Assembly (NCBI GenBank): GCA_022394775.1
Contig: JAGFCB010000055.1
Coordinates: 1 to 59,661, forward strand
Origin: Candidatus Poribacteria bacterium
GTDB lineage: Bacteria; Poribacteria; WGA-4E; WGA-3G
DNA: 59,661 nt
Reading direction: 5' to 3'
Of this stretch, positions 8,648 to 17,261 are shown one piece after another. The position numbers and the translations under genes are program-made. The notes beneath the pieces were generated by a model. The model was not told the origin of the DNA, made no database searches, and saw only the letters and a program-made list of their open reading frames with translations. Position 1 is the stretch's first letter, and each line of letters begins with the position of its first letter.

Positions 8648-8893
8648 TTACGCATCAGGATTCTTCGTGAGGATTCTTATCTCAAATCCTTCTATTTTTT
8701 CTGTTTGATCTGTTTTAACGGGAGTTTGGTAAATAGAAAAATCTTCCAAACGTTTCACGCTCCGTTCAAGCAAAGATAGCAGCGCGTTCACTTTACCAAA
8801 TTCTCGAACAATCCAGATGATACCACCCACGATACCAAGTAATACAGGTACCCCGGCTGCAAGTAAAGCAACTATGACACTTGTCTCTATCAC
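8648..8893 (-). CDS. small single-pass membrane protein, unknown
   Basis: This 81-residue protein opens with one hydrophobic helix (about residues 4-26, VIVALLAAGVPVLLGIVGGI) and continues with a charged helix (REFGKVNALLSLLERSVKRL) and a polar tail. The start is GTG 8893, because GGAGGG lies 8 bases before it; the longer frame to 9019 runs inside the preceding gene. It begins 4 bases after the stop of the 108-residue gene, so the two are translationally coupled. I recognise no family. Its position between the glcD and glcE genes hints at a membrane link for that enzyme, but this is inference only. Confidence 0.6.
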   Translation of the reverse strand: MIETSVIVALLAAGVPVLLGIVGGIIWIVREFGKVNALLSLLERSVKRLEDFSIYQTPVKTDQTEKIEGFEIRILTKNPDA

Positions 8894-8897
8894 TCCG

Positions 8898-9224
8898 CTA
8901 TCCCTCCACACTAATCTGGTCAAGACTGAAGTGAATTTGTCTCGTCCAGTACTCCCCTGCCCTACTATCAAGATATTCCATCTTGTCACCAGTGCTTGAC
9001 ATGCTTCCCTCAGAATCAAATTTATGTCCTAAAGCAGAAGCAAAAGTATCAATGAACCGCTCGTAACTTCGGGTAGGGATAACAGGTCTCTTATCTGCTT
9101 CACCAATAACAATACGGACAGCAAATTCATTACCTCCGAGATGCTCAACAGATTCAACTTCGGTAATGTCTTGAAGCATATCTCGGACAGTGCTGATAAC
9201 ATCATCTTTAGAATAGGTTTTCAT
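8898..9224 (-). CDS. small acidic protein, unknown
   Basis: This 108-residue soluble protein has no signal peptide or membrane helix, and I do not recognise it. The first half looks like an alpha/beta unit (MKTYSKDDVISTVRDMLQ, then a strand GGNEFAVRIVIGE); the rest is helical and polar. The ATG at 9224 directly abuts the TAA of glcD (9225-9227), and GGAAGGA precedes it within the end of glcD. Translation is therefore coupled to glcD, and it belongs to the same transcript. Confidence 0.7.
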   Translation of the reverse strand: MKTYSKDDVISTVRDMLQDITEVESVEHLGGNEFAVRIVIGEADKRPVIPTRSYERFIDTFASALGHKFDSEGSMSSTGDKMEYLDSRAGEYWTRQIHFSLDQISVEG

Positions 9225-10658
9225 TTAGAAATCCTTCCCTACATCCGGTTGCAAACCGAGTTTTGCGTAAGATTCAGCAGTTGGAAAAATCTTCCCAGGG
9301 TTGCAGAGACCTGTCGGATTAAAAACCTCTTTGACCGTCGCCATTACTTGCATATCAGTAGGGCTAAAAATGAGGGGCATATAATCCATCTTCTCAACGC
9401 CGATGCCGTGTTCTCCCGTGATTGTGCCACCGACTTCAGCACATACGGTGAGGATCTCCATGTTAACATGCTCTACGCGCTCACATTGGTCGGTATCACG
9501 CTCGTTAAAGAGAACAATCGGATGGATATTGCCATCGCCAGCGTGGAAGACATTCGCGATCGGGATCTGATACTTCTCGGAGATTTCAGAGATGCGTCGT
9601 AAAACCTTCGGTAATGTTGTCCGTGGCACGACCCCATCTTGGGTGATATAATTCGGTGCGAGTCGCCCAAATGAACCGAACGCGCTTTTCCGCGCTTTCC
9701 AGAGCTGCTGGCGTTCCGCATCATCTTTGGCGTAATCCACTTTTCGCGCGTTGTGTTGTTTAAAGATTTCCAGAATCTGATCGGTCTGGTTCTGCATGCC
9801 CGCCTCAATGCCATCAAGCTCGACAATTAAGATGGCTTCAGCATCAAGCGGAAAACCGAATTGGAAGGCTTCCTCTAAAGCACGGATGACGAGGCTATCC
9901 ATCATTTCAAGCGCAGCTGGGATAATACCTTCACCGATAATTGTTGAAACAGCATTTGAAGCATCGTCCATTGTTTCAAAGACAGCGAGTGCGGTCTGAT
10001 ATGCCTGCGGGTTACGCGTGAGGCGGACGACGGCTTTCGTCACGATCCCGAATGTGCCTTCAGAACCGACCATTACACCACGTAAGTCATAGCCCGGAGT
10101 CTCCTCAATAGTCCCCCCCAATTCAACGATCTCGCCATCGGGCAAAACGACTTCCAATCCAAGCACATGATCAGATGTAACGCCATATTTCAAGGTATGC
10201 GGTCCACCGGAATTCTCAGCGATATTTCCTCCTATTGTGCATGCCTTCTGGCTCGACGGATCAGGTGCATAGTGATAGCCTTTACTTTGTACAGCCTGCG
10301 TCAAGAGCAAATTGACGACCCCGGGTTCAACAACTGCGCGTTCGTTTTCAAGGTCTATCTCCAAAATCCGATCCATTCGGTTAAGCGCAATGATAATCCC
10401 ACCTTGAACGGACAGCATACCCCCGCTTAAACCTGTGCCACCGCCGCGCGCAATAAAAGGGGCATCATACTTGTTCGCTAACTTTACGATATCCGATACT
10501 TGCTGCGCCGTATCCGCGAAGACGACAACATCAGGCATCGCCTTGAAAGAGGGCGCGGCATCGCATTCATACACGGACAGCGCGGTCGCATCTGTCAAAA
10601 CATTCTTAGGGCCGAGAAGTTCAGAGAGGTCAGCAACGAGTTGTTCTTTCTGGTGCAT
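9225..10658 (-). CDS. glcD: FAD-linked oxidase, glycolate oxidase GlcD-like
   Basis: The 477 residues have the GlcD / D-2-hydroxyacid dehydrogenase layout. The flavin-binding loop is PFIARGGGTGLSGGM, followed by AVVEPGVVNLLL, the CTIGGNIAENSGGPHTLKYG pyrophosphate segment, and GYDLRGVMVGSEGTFGIVT. The C-terminal substrate domain has NVFHAGDGNIHP, GGTITGEHGIG and the terminal FNPTGLCNPGKI. It probably oxidises glycolate or lactate in a membrane-linked complex. AAAGGAAG precedes ATG 10658. It is the first gene of the minus-strand run; the next gene starts at its stop codon. GlcF is not adjacent, so electron transfer to the quinone pool must use another partner. D-lactate is an equally possible substrate. 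Confidence 0.92.
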   Translation of the reverse strand: MHQKEQLVADLSELLGPKNVLTDATALSVYECDAAPSFKAMPDVVVFADTAQQVSDIVKLANKYDAPFIARGGGTGLSGGMLSVQGGIIIALNRMDRILEIDLENERAVVEPGVVNLLLTQAVQSKGYHYAPDPSSQKACTIGGNIAENSGGPHTLKYGVTSDHVLGLEVVLPDGEIVELGGTIEETPGYDLRGVMVGSEGTFGIVTKAVVRLTRNPQAYQTALAVFETMDDASNAVSTIIGEGIIPAALEMMDSLVIRALEEAFQFGFPLDAEAILIVELDGIEAGMQNQTDQILEIFKQHNARKVDYAKDDAERQQLWKARKSAFGSFGRLAPNYITQDGVVPRTTLPKVLRRISEISEKYQIPIANVFHAGDGNIHPIVLFNERDTDQCERVEHVNMEILTVCAEVGGTITGEHGIGVEKMDYMPLIFSPTDMQVMATVKEVFNPTGLCNPGKIFPTAESYAKLGLQPDVGKDF

Positions 10659-10707
10659 AGTCTACTTCCTTTGGAGGCATAATTCTTATTTACGACTGTA
10701 TTTATGG

Positions 10708-10733
10708 TAGATTTTAGAATTACTTATACACTC
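10708..10733 (+). repeat. dispersed 26-nt repeat, copy 2 (TAGATT...AATTACTTATACACTC)
   Basis: This is the partner of 1723-1748, sharing the AATTACTTATACACTC core. It lies about 50 bases upstream of glcD in a gap of nearly 500 bases (10659-11141). That gap otherwise contains only repeats and the promoter at 11048-11077. Confidence 0.55.
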
Positions 10734-10746
10734 TTAATGCCAAGTC

Positions 10747-10784
10747 AACCCCCTAAATCCCCCTTATCAGGGGGACTTTGAGAA
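10747..10784. repeat. CCCCCTAAATCCCCCTTATCAGGGGGA repeat, copy 1
   Basis: This hairpin-prone repeat, with TCCCCC and GGGGGA arms around TTATCA, is nearly identical to 22423-22460. Similar words are common in intergenic DNA of several bacterial phyla. It lies in a gene-free stretch and shows no T-run. Confidence 0.75.
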
Positions 10785-10840
10785 GGACTGGGTTCTTGAT
10801 AACTCTCACTGCGAGGCAAACTTATTTCTATAATTCACCA

Positions 10841-10954
10841 TAGATTACCACAATTTCGATCGGATGTCCAGTTAGAATATATGGTTAGATTACCACAATT
10901 TCGATCAGATGTCCAACAGAACTTACGCATTTTTCCATGATAATGGACATCTGA
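10841..10954. repeat. 30-nt direct repeat with an inverted third half-copy
   Basis: TAGATTACCACAATTTCGAT followed by CGGATGTCCA occupies 10841-10870 and recurs at 10886-10915 with one change (period 45). The tail CAGATGTCCA (10906-10915) also occurs inverted as TGGACATCTG at 10945-10954. Three related half-sites in about 110 bases upstream of the secreted-protein gene could be a regulator array or remnants of repeats. Confidence 0.65.
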
Positions 10955-10961
10955 CTCACTG

Positions 10962-11010
10962 CTGGCGAGGTTTCAAACCCCGCCAGCAATGGGGGCTGCA
11001 TAAGTCCTAT
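10962..11010. repeat. hairpin repeat with CTGCATAAGTCCTA flank
   Basis: The arms GCTGGCGAGGTTT and AAACCCCGCCAGC (10962-10988) pair with one mismatch and are followed by CTGCATAAGTCCTATCC. It is the same design as 44287-44334, with different bases in the arms. Confidence 0.75.
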
Positions 11011-11047
11011 CCAATTCAAATCTAATGCATGCGGTTATGATTTCTAT

Positions 11048-11077
11048 TTGCGAATCTAACTCGTAACGTGCTATAAT
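11048..11077 (+). promoter_or_regulatory. promoter for the secreted beta-sandwich protein
   Basis: TTGCGA at 11048-11053 and a perfect TATAAT at 11072-11077 are separated by 18 bases. The predicted start near 11084 leaves a leader of about 58 bases to ATG 11142. Confidence 0.6.
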
Positions 11078-11141
11078 TGTGTTAGTCTACGCAGTCTGTC
11101 AGAATCCAATCATCGTAACTTCTAAAGATAAAGGAGATAAG

Positions 11142-11903
11142 ATGCGAAAATTGATAAGGAGGATTATCATGCGCACAGTGATGCTTGTATGCGGAATCTT
11201 GATGATTTGCCTCGTAGGGGTAGTGTCCGCTGATGTGTGGACCGATCCATTCGATGGCAATGAACTCGCTGAAGGTTGGGAATTTCGTGACCATAATGCT
11301 AAGAAAACGACATTTGAAGTCAAAGACGGCTTTTTACAGATGACGAATCCAGGTAATTGGGGGCATACAACCCCTGATAAACCGATGCTCGAGCGAGAAA
11401 TTCCAAAAAGTGCCGCTAAAAATATAACGGTGAGCGGAATTTTCTCGACGGAACCTGATACACCCGCAGACGCATGGATCGGCATTTTCCTGTATAGTGA
11501 TGAGGACCTGAACTATGCCTGCTTCCTGTTCGGTGGCGAAGCCAACCAACCCCAAAAAACACTCATCGGGAGTATGGTCCAGGGCGGTTGGCAAGACAAA
11601 GGACACTTCCAAACCGGCTTTGATGTGCCACTCCATCTTAAGATTGTCAAAGAAGACGATGTTTTCTCAGGCTACTACCGAGAAAACGAAAAAGATGAAT
11701 GGACCCTCTCTGGCGATAAAACGTGGAACCACAAGTTTGATGTAGAACGCGTGGGTATCGGTTTTATGAACAATTGGGGCGGGAAAACCGTCACATTTCT
11801 TGTGGATACACTCTCTATTGACGGCGAAGGGATAGAGCCTTTCGCAGTCGATCCCGCAGGTAAATTGGCAACAACATGGGGTAACCTCAAATCGAATCAA
11901 TAA
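11142..11903 (+). CDS. secreted LamG/DUF1349-like beta-sandwich protein
   Basis: This 253-residue protein has a signal peptide (hydrophobic MLVCGILMICLVGVV, cleavage after VSA near residue 30) and a mature part resembling concanavalin-like jelly-roll domains. Typical phrases are WTDPFDGNELAEGWEFRDHN at the start, then a long series of strands and NNWGGKTVTFLVDTLSIDG near the end. Such folds bind or process polysaccharides, or serve as inert beta-sandwich modules; no catalytic residues can be assigned. Two starts are possible: ATG 11142 with AAAGGAG 5 bases before, and ATG 11169 with AAGGAGG 6 bases before. Both give a signal peptide. Confidence 0.72.
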   Translation: MRKLIRRIIMRTVMLVCGILMICLVGVVSADVWTDPFDGNELAEGWEFRDHNAKKTTFEVKDGFLQMTNPGNWGHTTPDKPMLEREIPKSAAKNITVSGIFSTEPDTPADAWIGIFLYSDEDLNYACFLFGGEANQPQKTLIGSMVQGGWQDKGHFQTGFDVPLHLKIVKEDDVFSGYYRENEKDEWTLSGDKTWNHKFDVERVGIGFMNNWGGKTVTFLVDTLSIDGEGIEPFAVDPAGKLATTWGNLKSNQ

Positions 11904-12012
11904 CCGTCAGCAAATTCAAAACGGGGTGGTGCCAGCACTGCCCCTAAATCTACTTTCGCAAAAAACAACCGTCTAAAGAGTTACGCAAAGAACAAGGAGA
12001 AACGCTACCGCC

Positions 12013-15000
12013 ATGTCCATCCCCAAAATGTCTGTAAACAACCCCGTCTTAGCGAATCTGTTGATGATTATTATTATAATTTTCGGATTGTTCGCATGGA
12101 TAAACCTACCACGGGAACTCACCCCAGAAATCGCGTTACAGACTGCAACTGTCACAACATTATATCCGGGTGCCTCTCCAGAAGAGGTTGAAAAGCTTGT
12201 CACCGCTCCTATTGAGGATGCCATTGAAGAGAACGTTAATAAAATTAATTTACTGCTTTCCAATTCTTCGGAAGGTAGATCTATCATCACTGTCGATTTT
12301 GAAGAGATGAGTGATCGCGAGTTCGATAAAGAACTTGAAAACCTCCGAACAGCCGTGGAACAGGTGAATGAGCTCCCAGAAGAAATTTTAGAGGATCCAC
12401 AAGTCTTAGAACTCGATGTCTCCTCCGGTTTTCCGATGTTGACGATTGTTGTGGGCGGCGATATTTCAGAATCCCAGATGCGGGATATCGCTGAAAACTT
12501 AAAGGATGAAGTTTTAGACATCAAAAACATTGCGGCTGTCCGAATAGCGGGGCTTCGAGAAAGAGAAATTTGGGTTGAAGTGAATCCTGATCGGTTGAAA
12601 GCCTATCAACTTCCGATTGCAGCAGTCGTCACAGCACTCGGTGCGAGCAATTTGAATCTACCCGCTGGCACCATGGAACTTGGTAATACAGAGTTCATGG
12701 TCCGCACCATGGGCGAATTCACGAATCCAGACACTATCGGCGCGACCATTATCGCTGTTCAACCGACAGGGACCCCACTCCGCCTTAGCGACGTTGCGAC
12801 TGTTTCCGATACCTACGAAGAGGCACGCACCCTATCACGAACCAATGGAAAACCCTCCATTAGTCTGAGTGTCCAAAAGAAGTCTGAAGGAAACACAATT
12901 GCGTTAGTTGCTCAGCTTCGGGAATTGGTTGAAAAACGGAAAAGCGATCTCCCTGGTGGTGCTGAATTAACAGCGGTTAACGACTACTCGGTCATTTTAA
13001 AAGAACGGTTAGGTATTTTGGAAACGAACGCGATATTTGGGTTGGTGCTTGTTGTGCTGATGCTCCTCCTTTTTATCGGTTGGCGGAATGCTGTGTTTGC
13101 TGCGCTCGGCATACCTGTGGCATTTATGGCGACCTTTTGGTTTATGTCGATAGCGGGCTACTCCCTGAGTGGTGTCTCCCTGTTTGGACTTATTTTGGTC
13201 GTCGGAATTGTTGTTGACGACGCGATTGTCGTCATAGAGAACATCTATCGGCACATTGAAGCAGGCGAACCCCCGAAAGTTGCTGCTATCCGTGGGGCAC
13301 AAGAGGTCGGTTGGCCGGTTGTCGCTGCAAGTTTGACGACAATCTGCGCGTTTGGTCCCTTGATGTTCATGTCTGGAACTGCCGGTCAGTTCATGCGGGT
13401 TGTCCCAATCATGGCAATTCTGGTGCTGATCGCTTCCCTCTTTGAAGTCTTTGTAATTTTGCCCGCACACGTCTCTGAGTGGGGCAAAGCCAAAATTCGG
13501 ACAGGGCGGAGTAGACTGGATAACGTTCGGACTCGATCTCGCGATGCCTTTACAGTAGGGGTTCGCATTACCGGTTTCTTTGTGTGGTTCGCCACCTTTT
13601 TTGACCTCATTCGGAACCGATATGTCAGAATTCTGAAAACAACCATCCGACATCGGTACGCCTTTGTCGGGAGTGTTCTCTGGATTGGCTTATTTGTGTG
13701 TGTCGGCGCGTTTTTTATTCTTGACAAGGAACTTTTCCCTGGTGAAGATTTTCCTCAATTTTTCGTTCAAGCCGAAATGCCGCCCTCCTACGGGATACAG
13801 GAGACATCAGCGATCGTCACACAAATTGAAGCCGCTGCCAAGACGTTGCCGTCAACCGAAGTTGCTGCAATTGTCAGTAACATCGGTATTCATACATACA
13901 ATGCGGGGATTGTCCAAGGTGTTAGTTACGGATCTAATTTCGGTGAGGTCATTGTTGAACTTACACCGAAACAGGAACGCACTCGAGGTGTGGATGCAAT
14001 CATCGCTGCCCTGCGGAAGGAAACCGCAACAATTAGTGGTATTGAGGAATTGAATTTTGTCACACAAGAAGGGGGTCCCCCACAAGGACGAGACGTGGAA
14101 GTGAAAGTAAAGGGACCACAGTTCAATCAACTCACAGCACTTGCTGATGTGCTTAAAGAAACACTCCATCAGATGGACGGCATTTACGATATTCAAGACG
14201 ACTTTCGCATTGGCAAATCTGAACTCCGGATATATCTGAAACCAGAGAAGGCGCATCAATACGGACTCACTACATTCCAAATCGCACAAACCGTTCGCAC
14301 TGCGATTGAAGGTGCTAAAGCGACAACTTACCGTGAAGCCGACGAAGCCATTGATGTCGTTGTCAAATACGAGGAAGATACCCTCCAAAATCTCGTAGAA
14401 CTCAATAATCTATTAATTGCAACACCCACTGGCGCTATTGTCCCGCTCAAAGATGTTGCTGACATCACGGAAGAGAAAGGATATTCTGACATCCGTCGAT
14501 TCGATGGAGAGCGCGCAATTACGGTTTATGCCTCCGTCGATAGAGAGAAAACAACACCTTTCAAAGCGACTGAGGCGTTAAAGGAGACATTTGCAAATGT
14601 TGAATCCTTATACCCGGGATACCAACTCGATTTTAGAGGTGTTTTTGATGAAATTATAGAATCTTTTTCGGAGTTGTGGAAATTGTTTGGTGTCGGGCTG
14701 CTGCTGATCTACGTGGTATTAGGCGCGCAATTCAAGTCGTTTATCCAACCATTGATTGTTCTGTTTGCGGTGCCGTTCGGGATGATAGGTGCGATGTTTG
14801 GATTACTTCTTTCCAATGCGACACTTAGCATCGTCGCGATGTTTGGGATCGTCGCGCTCTCAGGGATTGTGGTCAACGATTCCATCGTCCTTATCGACTT
14901 CATTAACACATACCGAGAACGCGGTTACAATAAGTGGTATGCGATTCTGAAAGGCGGGAGCGTCCGACTGCGCCCGATTATCCTCACCTCATTGACGACA

Positions 15001-15240
15001 ATCTTTGGTCTCATTCCAATGGCAATCGGACTTGGCGGCAAATCGCCGATCTGGATGCCGATGGCGTATACTATCATCTTCGGACTCTCCTTCGCAACTA
15101 CGATGACGCTGTTTGTGATGCCTGCACTCTACGCGATTACGACAGATCTGCGAGGATTGGTATTGAGAAATCCAAATGCCCGGTTCCAAACCGTTTCAGA
15201 TGAAGACCTGTTAGATGCTGCAGTCCCAGCTGATGATTAA
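12013..15240 (+). CDS. RND-family efflux permease (AcrB/HAE1-like)
   Basis: The 1075 residues have the two-fold repeated RND layout of 12 helices with two large periplasmic loops. It starts with the standard cytoplasmic MSVNNPVLANLL and first helix, then VTTLYPGASPEEVEKLVTAP (porter region). The paired proton-relay aspartates are at residues 402-403 (GIVVDDAIVVIENI), and the second half has IVVNDSIVLIDFIN. It pumps drugs, lipophilic compounds or metals out of the inner membrane using proton flow. Normally it needs a membrane-fusion protein and an outer-membrane channel; neither is next to it. AAGGAG is 13 bases upstream of ATG 12013, a rather long spacing. The following gene is an unrelated oxidoreductase. 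Confidence 0.93.
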   Translation: MSIPKMSVNNPVLANLLMIIIIIFGLFAWINLPRELTPEIALQTATVTTLYPGASPEEVEKLVTAPIEDAIEENVNKINLLLSNSSEGRSIITVDFEEMSDREFDKELENLRTAVEQVNELPEEILEDPQVLELDVSSGFPMLTIVVGGDISESQMRDIAENLKDEVLDIKNIAAVRIAGLREREIWVEVNPDRLKAYQLPIAAVVTALGASNLNLPAGTMELGNTEFMVRTMGEFTNPDTIGATIIAVQPTGTPLRLSDVATVSDTYEEARTLSRTNGKPSISLSVQKKSEGNTIALVAQLRELVEKRKSDLPGGAELTAVNDYSVILKERLGILETNAIFGLVLVVLMLLLFIGWRNAVFAALGIPVAFMATFWFMSIAGYSLSGVSLFGLILVVGIVVDDAIVVIENIYRHIEAGEPPKVAAIRGAQEVGWPVVAASLTTICAFGPLMFMSGTAGQFMRVVPIMAILVLIASLFEVFVILPAHVSEWGKAKIRTGRSRLDNVRTRSRDAFTVGVRITGFFVWFATFFDLIRNRYVRILKTTIRHRYAFVGSVLWIGLFVCVGAFFILDKELFPGEDFPQFFVQAEMPPSYGIQETSAIVTQIEAAAKTLPSTEVAAIVSNIGIHTYNAGIVQGVSYGSNFGEVIVELTPKQERTRGVDAIIAALRKETATISGIEELNFVTQEGGPPQGRDVEVKVKGPQFNQLTALADVLKETLHQMDGIYDIQDDFRIGKSELRIYLKPEKAHQYGLTTFQIAQTVRTAIEGAKATTYREADEAIDVVVKYEEDTLQNLVELNNLLIATPTGAIVPLKDVADITEEKGYSDIRRFDGERAITVYASVDREKTTPFKATEALKETFANVESLYPGYQLDFRGVFDEIIESFSELWKLFGVGLLLIYVVLGAQFKSFIQPLIVLFAVPFGMIGAMFGLLLSNATLSIVAMFGIVALSGIVVNDSIVLIDFINTYRERGYNKWYAILKGGSVRLRPIILTSLTTIFGLIPMAIGLGGKSPIWMPMAYTIIFGLSFATTMTLFVMPALYAITTDLRGLVLRNPNARFQTVSDEDLLDAAVPADD

Positions 15241-15248
15241 ACAAGGCG

Positions 15249-15277
15249 ATAGGGTGAAATTTCCATCCCTATTTTCG
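15249..15277 (+). terminator. possible intrinsic terminator after the RND gene
   Basis: ATAGGG (15249-15254) pairs with CCCTAT (15267-15272), with further TG/CA pairs inside around a bulge. A short TTTTCGTATTTC tract follows. The stem is short and the T-run broken, so it may be weak. Confidence 0.35.
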
Positions 15278-15306
15278 TATTTCAACCCAAAAAACAGGAA
15301 ATTGAT

Positions 15307-16266
15307 ATGAAGATTACCTTTATCGGCGTTGGCGGCATTGCTGGCAACTATCGCCGAAGCCTCAACCAACTTGAACATCCGATTGCAGCGGTCTGTGATA
15401 TAAACGCTGAACGCGCCGCAGCGATCGCTACTGACGAAAACGCTACTGCATATACCGACCACACTGAGATGCTACAGAAAGAAAAGCCCGATGTCGTGTT
15501 CACTTGCATACCACCGGGTGCACACACGACACAAGTTGCCGATGCAGCAGCATCTGGTGCGGCACTTTTCATCGCTAAACCCGTTGCACAAGACTTGGAA
15601 ACTGCTAAACACGCCCGCGATGCAATTGCTGCCGCAGGCGTTGTTAATCAAGTTGGTTATATGGCGCGGTATAGCGATATTACAGCGAAATCGAAGGAGT
15701 TAGTCGGTGATCGGAAACTTACGATGGGGATCGGACGGTTTCTCACAAGGATGGGTGCTGGTCACCCGTGGTGGGGGAAATATGACGTATCCCGCGGACA
15801 GATGGTCGAGCAGACGACCCATGTCTTTGACCTGATCCGCTATTTCCTTGGTGATGTGGTAAGTGTTCACGCCTACGGTATCAAAGGCGTTTCTGAGGGG
15901 ATTGCTGATTTTGAGGAGTGCACTGTCTGCAACATGCAGTTTGAGAGTGGCGCGGTAGGTAGTATTACCAGCACGTGTGTCGCTCGCGCACATGAGAATT
16001 TCGCTACTGAACTCGTCGGTGACGATCTCTATCTCAAACTCACACACGATCTCGGATTGCGCGGTCAGATTGATGGTGAAGGGGTTGACTATACCGGCAC
16101 AGAAGCCGGTTATTTCCGACAGGTCGAGCAGTTTATTAAAGCGGTTGATGCGAACGATCAGGGGTTGGTGCTTTCGTCCTATGCCGATGCTGCGAAGAGT
16201 CTTGCTGTCACGCTTGCTGCGAACCGTTCATTGGAAACAGGGCAGGTTGAACAGGTACCTAAGTGA
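15307..16266 (+). CDS. Gfo/Idh/MocA-family oxidoreductase
   Basis: The 319 residues form an N-terminal Rossmann domain (MKITFIGVGGIAGNYRRSL, a GxGxxG loop) and the C-terminal alpha/beta domain of the family. The lysine of the EKP motif is present as AKPVAQDLETA, and the substrate-side HVFDLIRYFLGD matches the family's catalytic His/Asp region. These enzymes oxidise or epimerise sugars and inositols with NAD(P). The specific substrate cannot be told. AGGAAAT precedes ATG 15307. It is about 70 bases after the RND gene and points towards the fold-back repeat region. Confidence 0.9.
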   Translation: MKITFIGVGGIAGNYRRSLNQLEHPIAAVCDINAERAAAIATDENATAYTDHTEMLQKEKPDVVFTCIPPGAHTTQVADAAASGAALFIAKPVAQDLETAKHARDAIAAAGVVNQVGYMARYSDITAKSKELVGDRKLTMGIGRFLTRMGAGHPWWGKYDVSRGQMVEQTTHVFDLIRYFLGDVVSVHAYGIKGVSEGIADFEECTVCNMQFESGAVGSITSTCVARAHENFATELVGDDLYLKLTHDLGLRGQIDGEGVDYTGTEAGYFRQVEQFIKAVDANDQGLVLSSYADAAKSLAVTLAANRSLETGQVEQVPK

Positions 16267-16279
16267 TTGAGAGAAGAAG

Positions 16280-16549
16280 TCAACGTTTGCTTGACTTTGC
16301 CAAAGCCTGTGCTAAGTTTCCTTGGTGCCCGCATCGCGCAGTATTAATCGGGAATGCTTCGCATCGGAACCTGACTCTTGAAGTTCTAAGCCGATTTCGT
16401 TGACTTCTGTGCATACTTCCGCCGTGAACCAAGACAAGCACAAAGTTCATTTCAACATCATTCGGGGTGCAGCTGTCAATGATACGCGCCCCTTCTTGCA
16501 ATTGCGCAATTGCCTCTGATGCATCAACATCACTTCTTTTAAGTTTCAT
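16280..16549 (-). pseudogene. possible small gene broken by a frameshift
   Basis: The frame from ATG 16549 reads plausibly at first (MKLKRSDVDASEAIAQLQEG, then CTPNDVEMNFV) and then turns into Arg-rich sequence unlike a protein. In the +1 frame, the second half reads AEVCTEVNEIGLELQES, then AKHSRLILRDAGTKET and a stop near 16311, which looks much more like protein. The simplest reading is a small gene of about 80 codons with a one-base shift around 16440. Only GAG is seen as a ribosome-binding site. I do not recognise the product. Confidence 0.25.
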
Positions 16550-16572
16550 CTGATTTGCTCGAGTAGCAGCGT

Positions 16573-17153
16573 CTCTATAAATGCCACCCCTACGGGGCTT
16601 GATTTCTTAGATACAACATTTCTACATAGATGCCGTCCCCTACGGGACTGAAGAGGTTTTTGAAGTATTCAAGGTTCCTGTAAAGTCCGGTGCGGTTAGA
16701 TGAAGTTTAAGAAAATAAATCAGTAATTAACGGGCAATAATGCACGTCGCATTTGGGGTTTTTGCTAGGGATATTTGCTTGGGTGTTTCTGCGGATTTCT
16801 TCAAGTACGCCGCAGAATTGCCCTACTACAAACAGACAGGTTCGTAGTAGTACGATTTTGCGGCGTACTCGCCCAAATGCAAAGTGCATTATCACACGTT
16901 GAAAAATTACCGAATTAAAAAATTAATCTTCATGAAACCGCACCATAAGTGTCAATCTAAAAAAATAACCGTCTCAGTCCCCAACGGGTAGGTTCGGTTT
17001 GCTAACCGAACCGGATACTACGCGGAAACCTTGAAGACTTCAAAAACCTCTTGAGTCCCATAGGGTTTATTTCCTTGGGTATTTCTTCAGTATCTGTGTA
17101 GAACCGCGTTTGCCCCGAAACCTTTAGCCCCGTAGGGGCGGCATCTATAGAAG
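16573..17153. repeat. large nested fold-back repeat region
   Basis: Four arm pairs are nested around a centre near 16835. Outermost, 16573-16599 pairs with 17124-17153 (CCCCTACGGGG type). Next, 16637-16678 pairs with 17026-17065 (AAGAGGTTTTTGAAG matches CTTCAAAAACCTCTT). Next, 16687-16706 pairs with 16928-16946 (GGTGCGGTT...ATGAAG). Innermost are 16736-16758 with 16871-16893, and 16805-16832 with 16841-16868. The region lies between two convergent genes and contains no convincing coding sequence. Small hairpins of other repeat families sit in the right-hand arm (16991-17012). Confidence 0.75.
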
Positions 17154-17198
17154 TTCTCCCACGAAATACCATGAAACAATCCCTAAATTGACACCTAT

Positions 17199-17219
17199 GG
17201 TACGGTTAGAAACCGCACC
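17199..17219. repeat. hairpin repeat (GGTACGGTT/AACCGCACC type)
   Basis: The arms pair with one A-C mismatch around AGA and are followed by TACCGG. It belongs to the covarying hairpin family and sits about 40 bases beyond the end of the GH88 gene. Confidence 0.65.
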
Positions 17220-17261
17220 TACCGGATCTGTGGACCACCGAGATTATTGATTTAACAAAGA

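Noticed and set aside
13009..13653. 214-residue open frame antisense to the RND pump
   Set aside because: Cys/His/Asp-rich, no family resemblance, no ribosome-binding site; it mirrors the codon bias of the real gene on the other strand.
16707..16895. 62-residue open frame inside the fold-back repeat
   Set aside because: It is read across an inverted repeat and has no ribosome-binding site or family resemblance.
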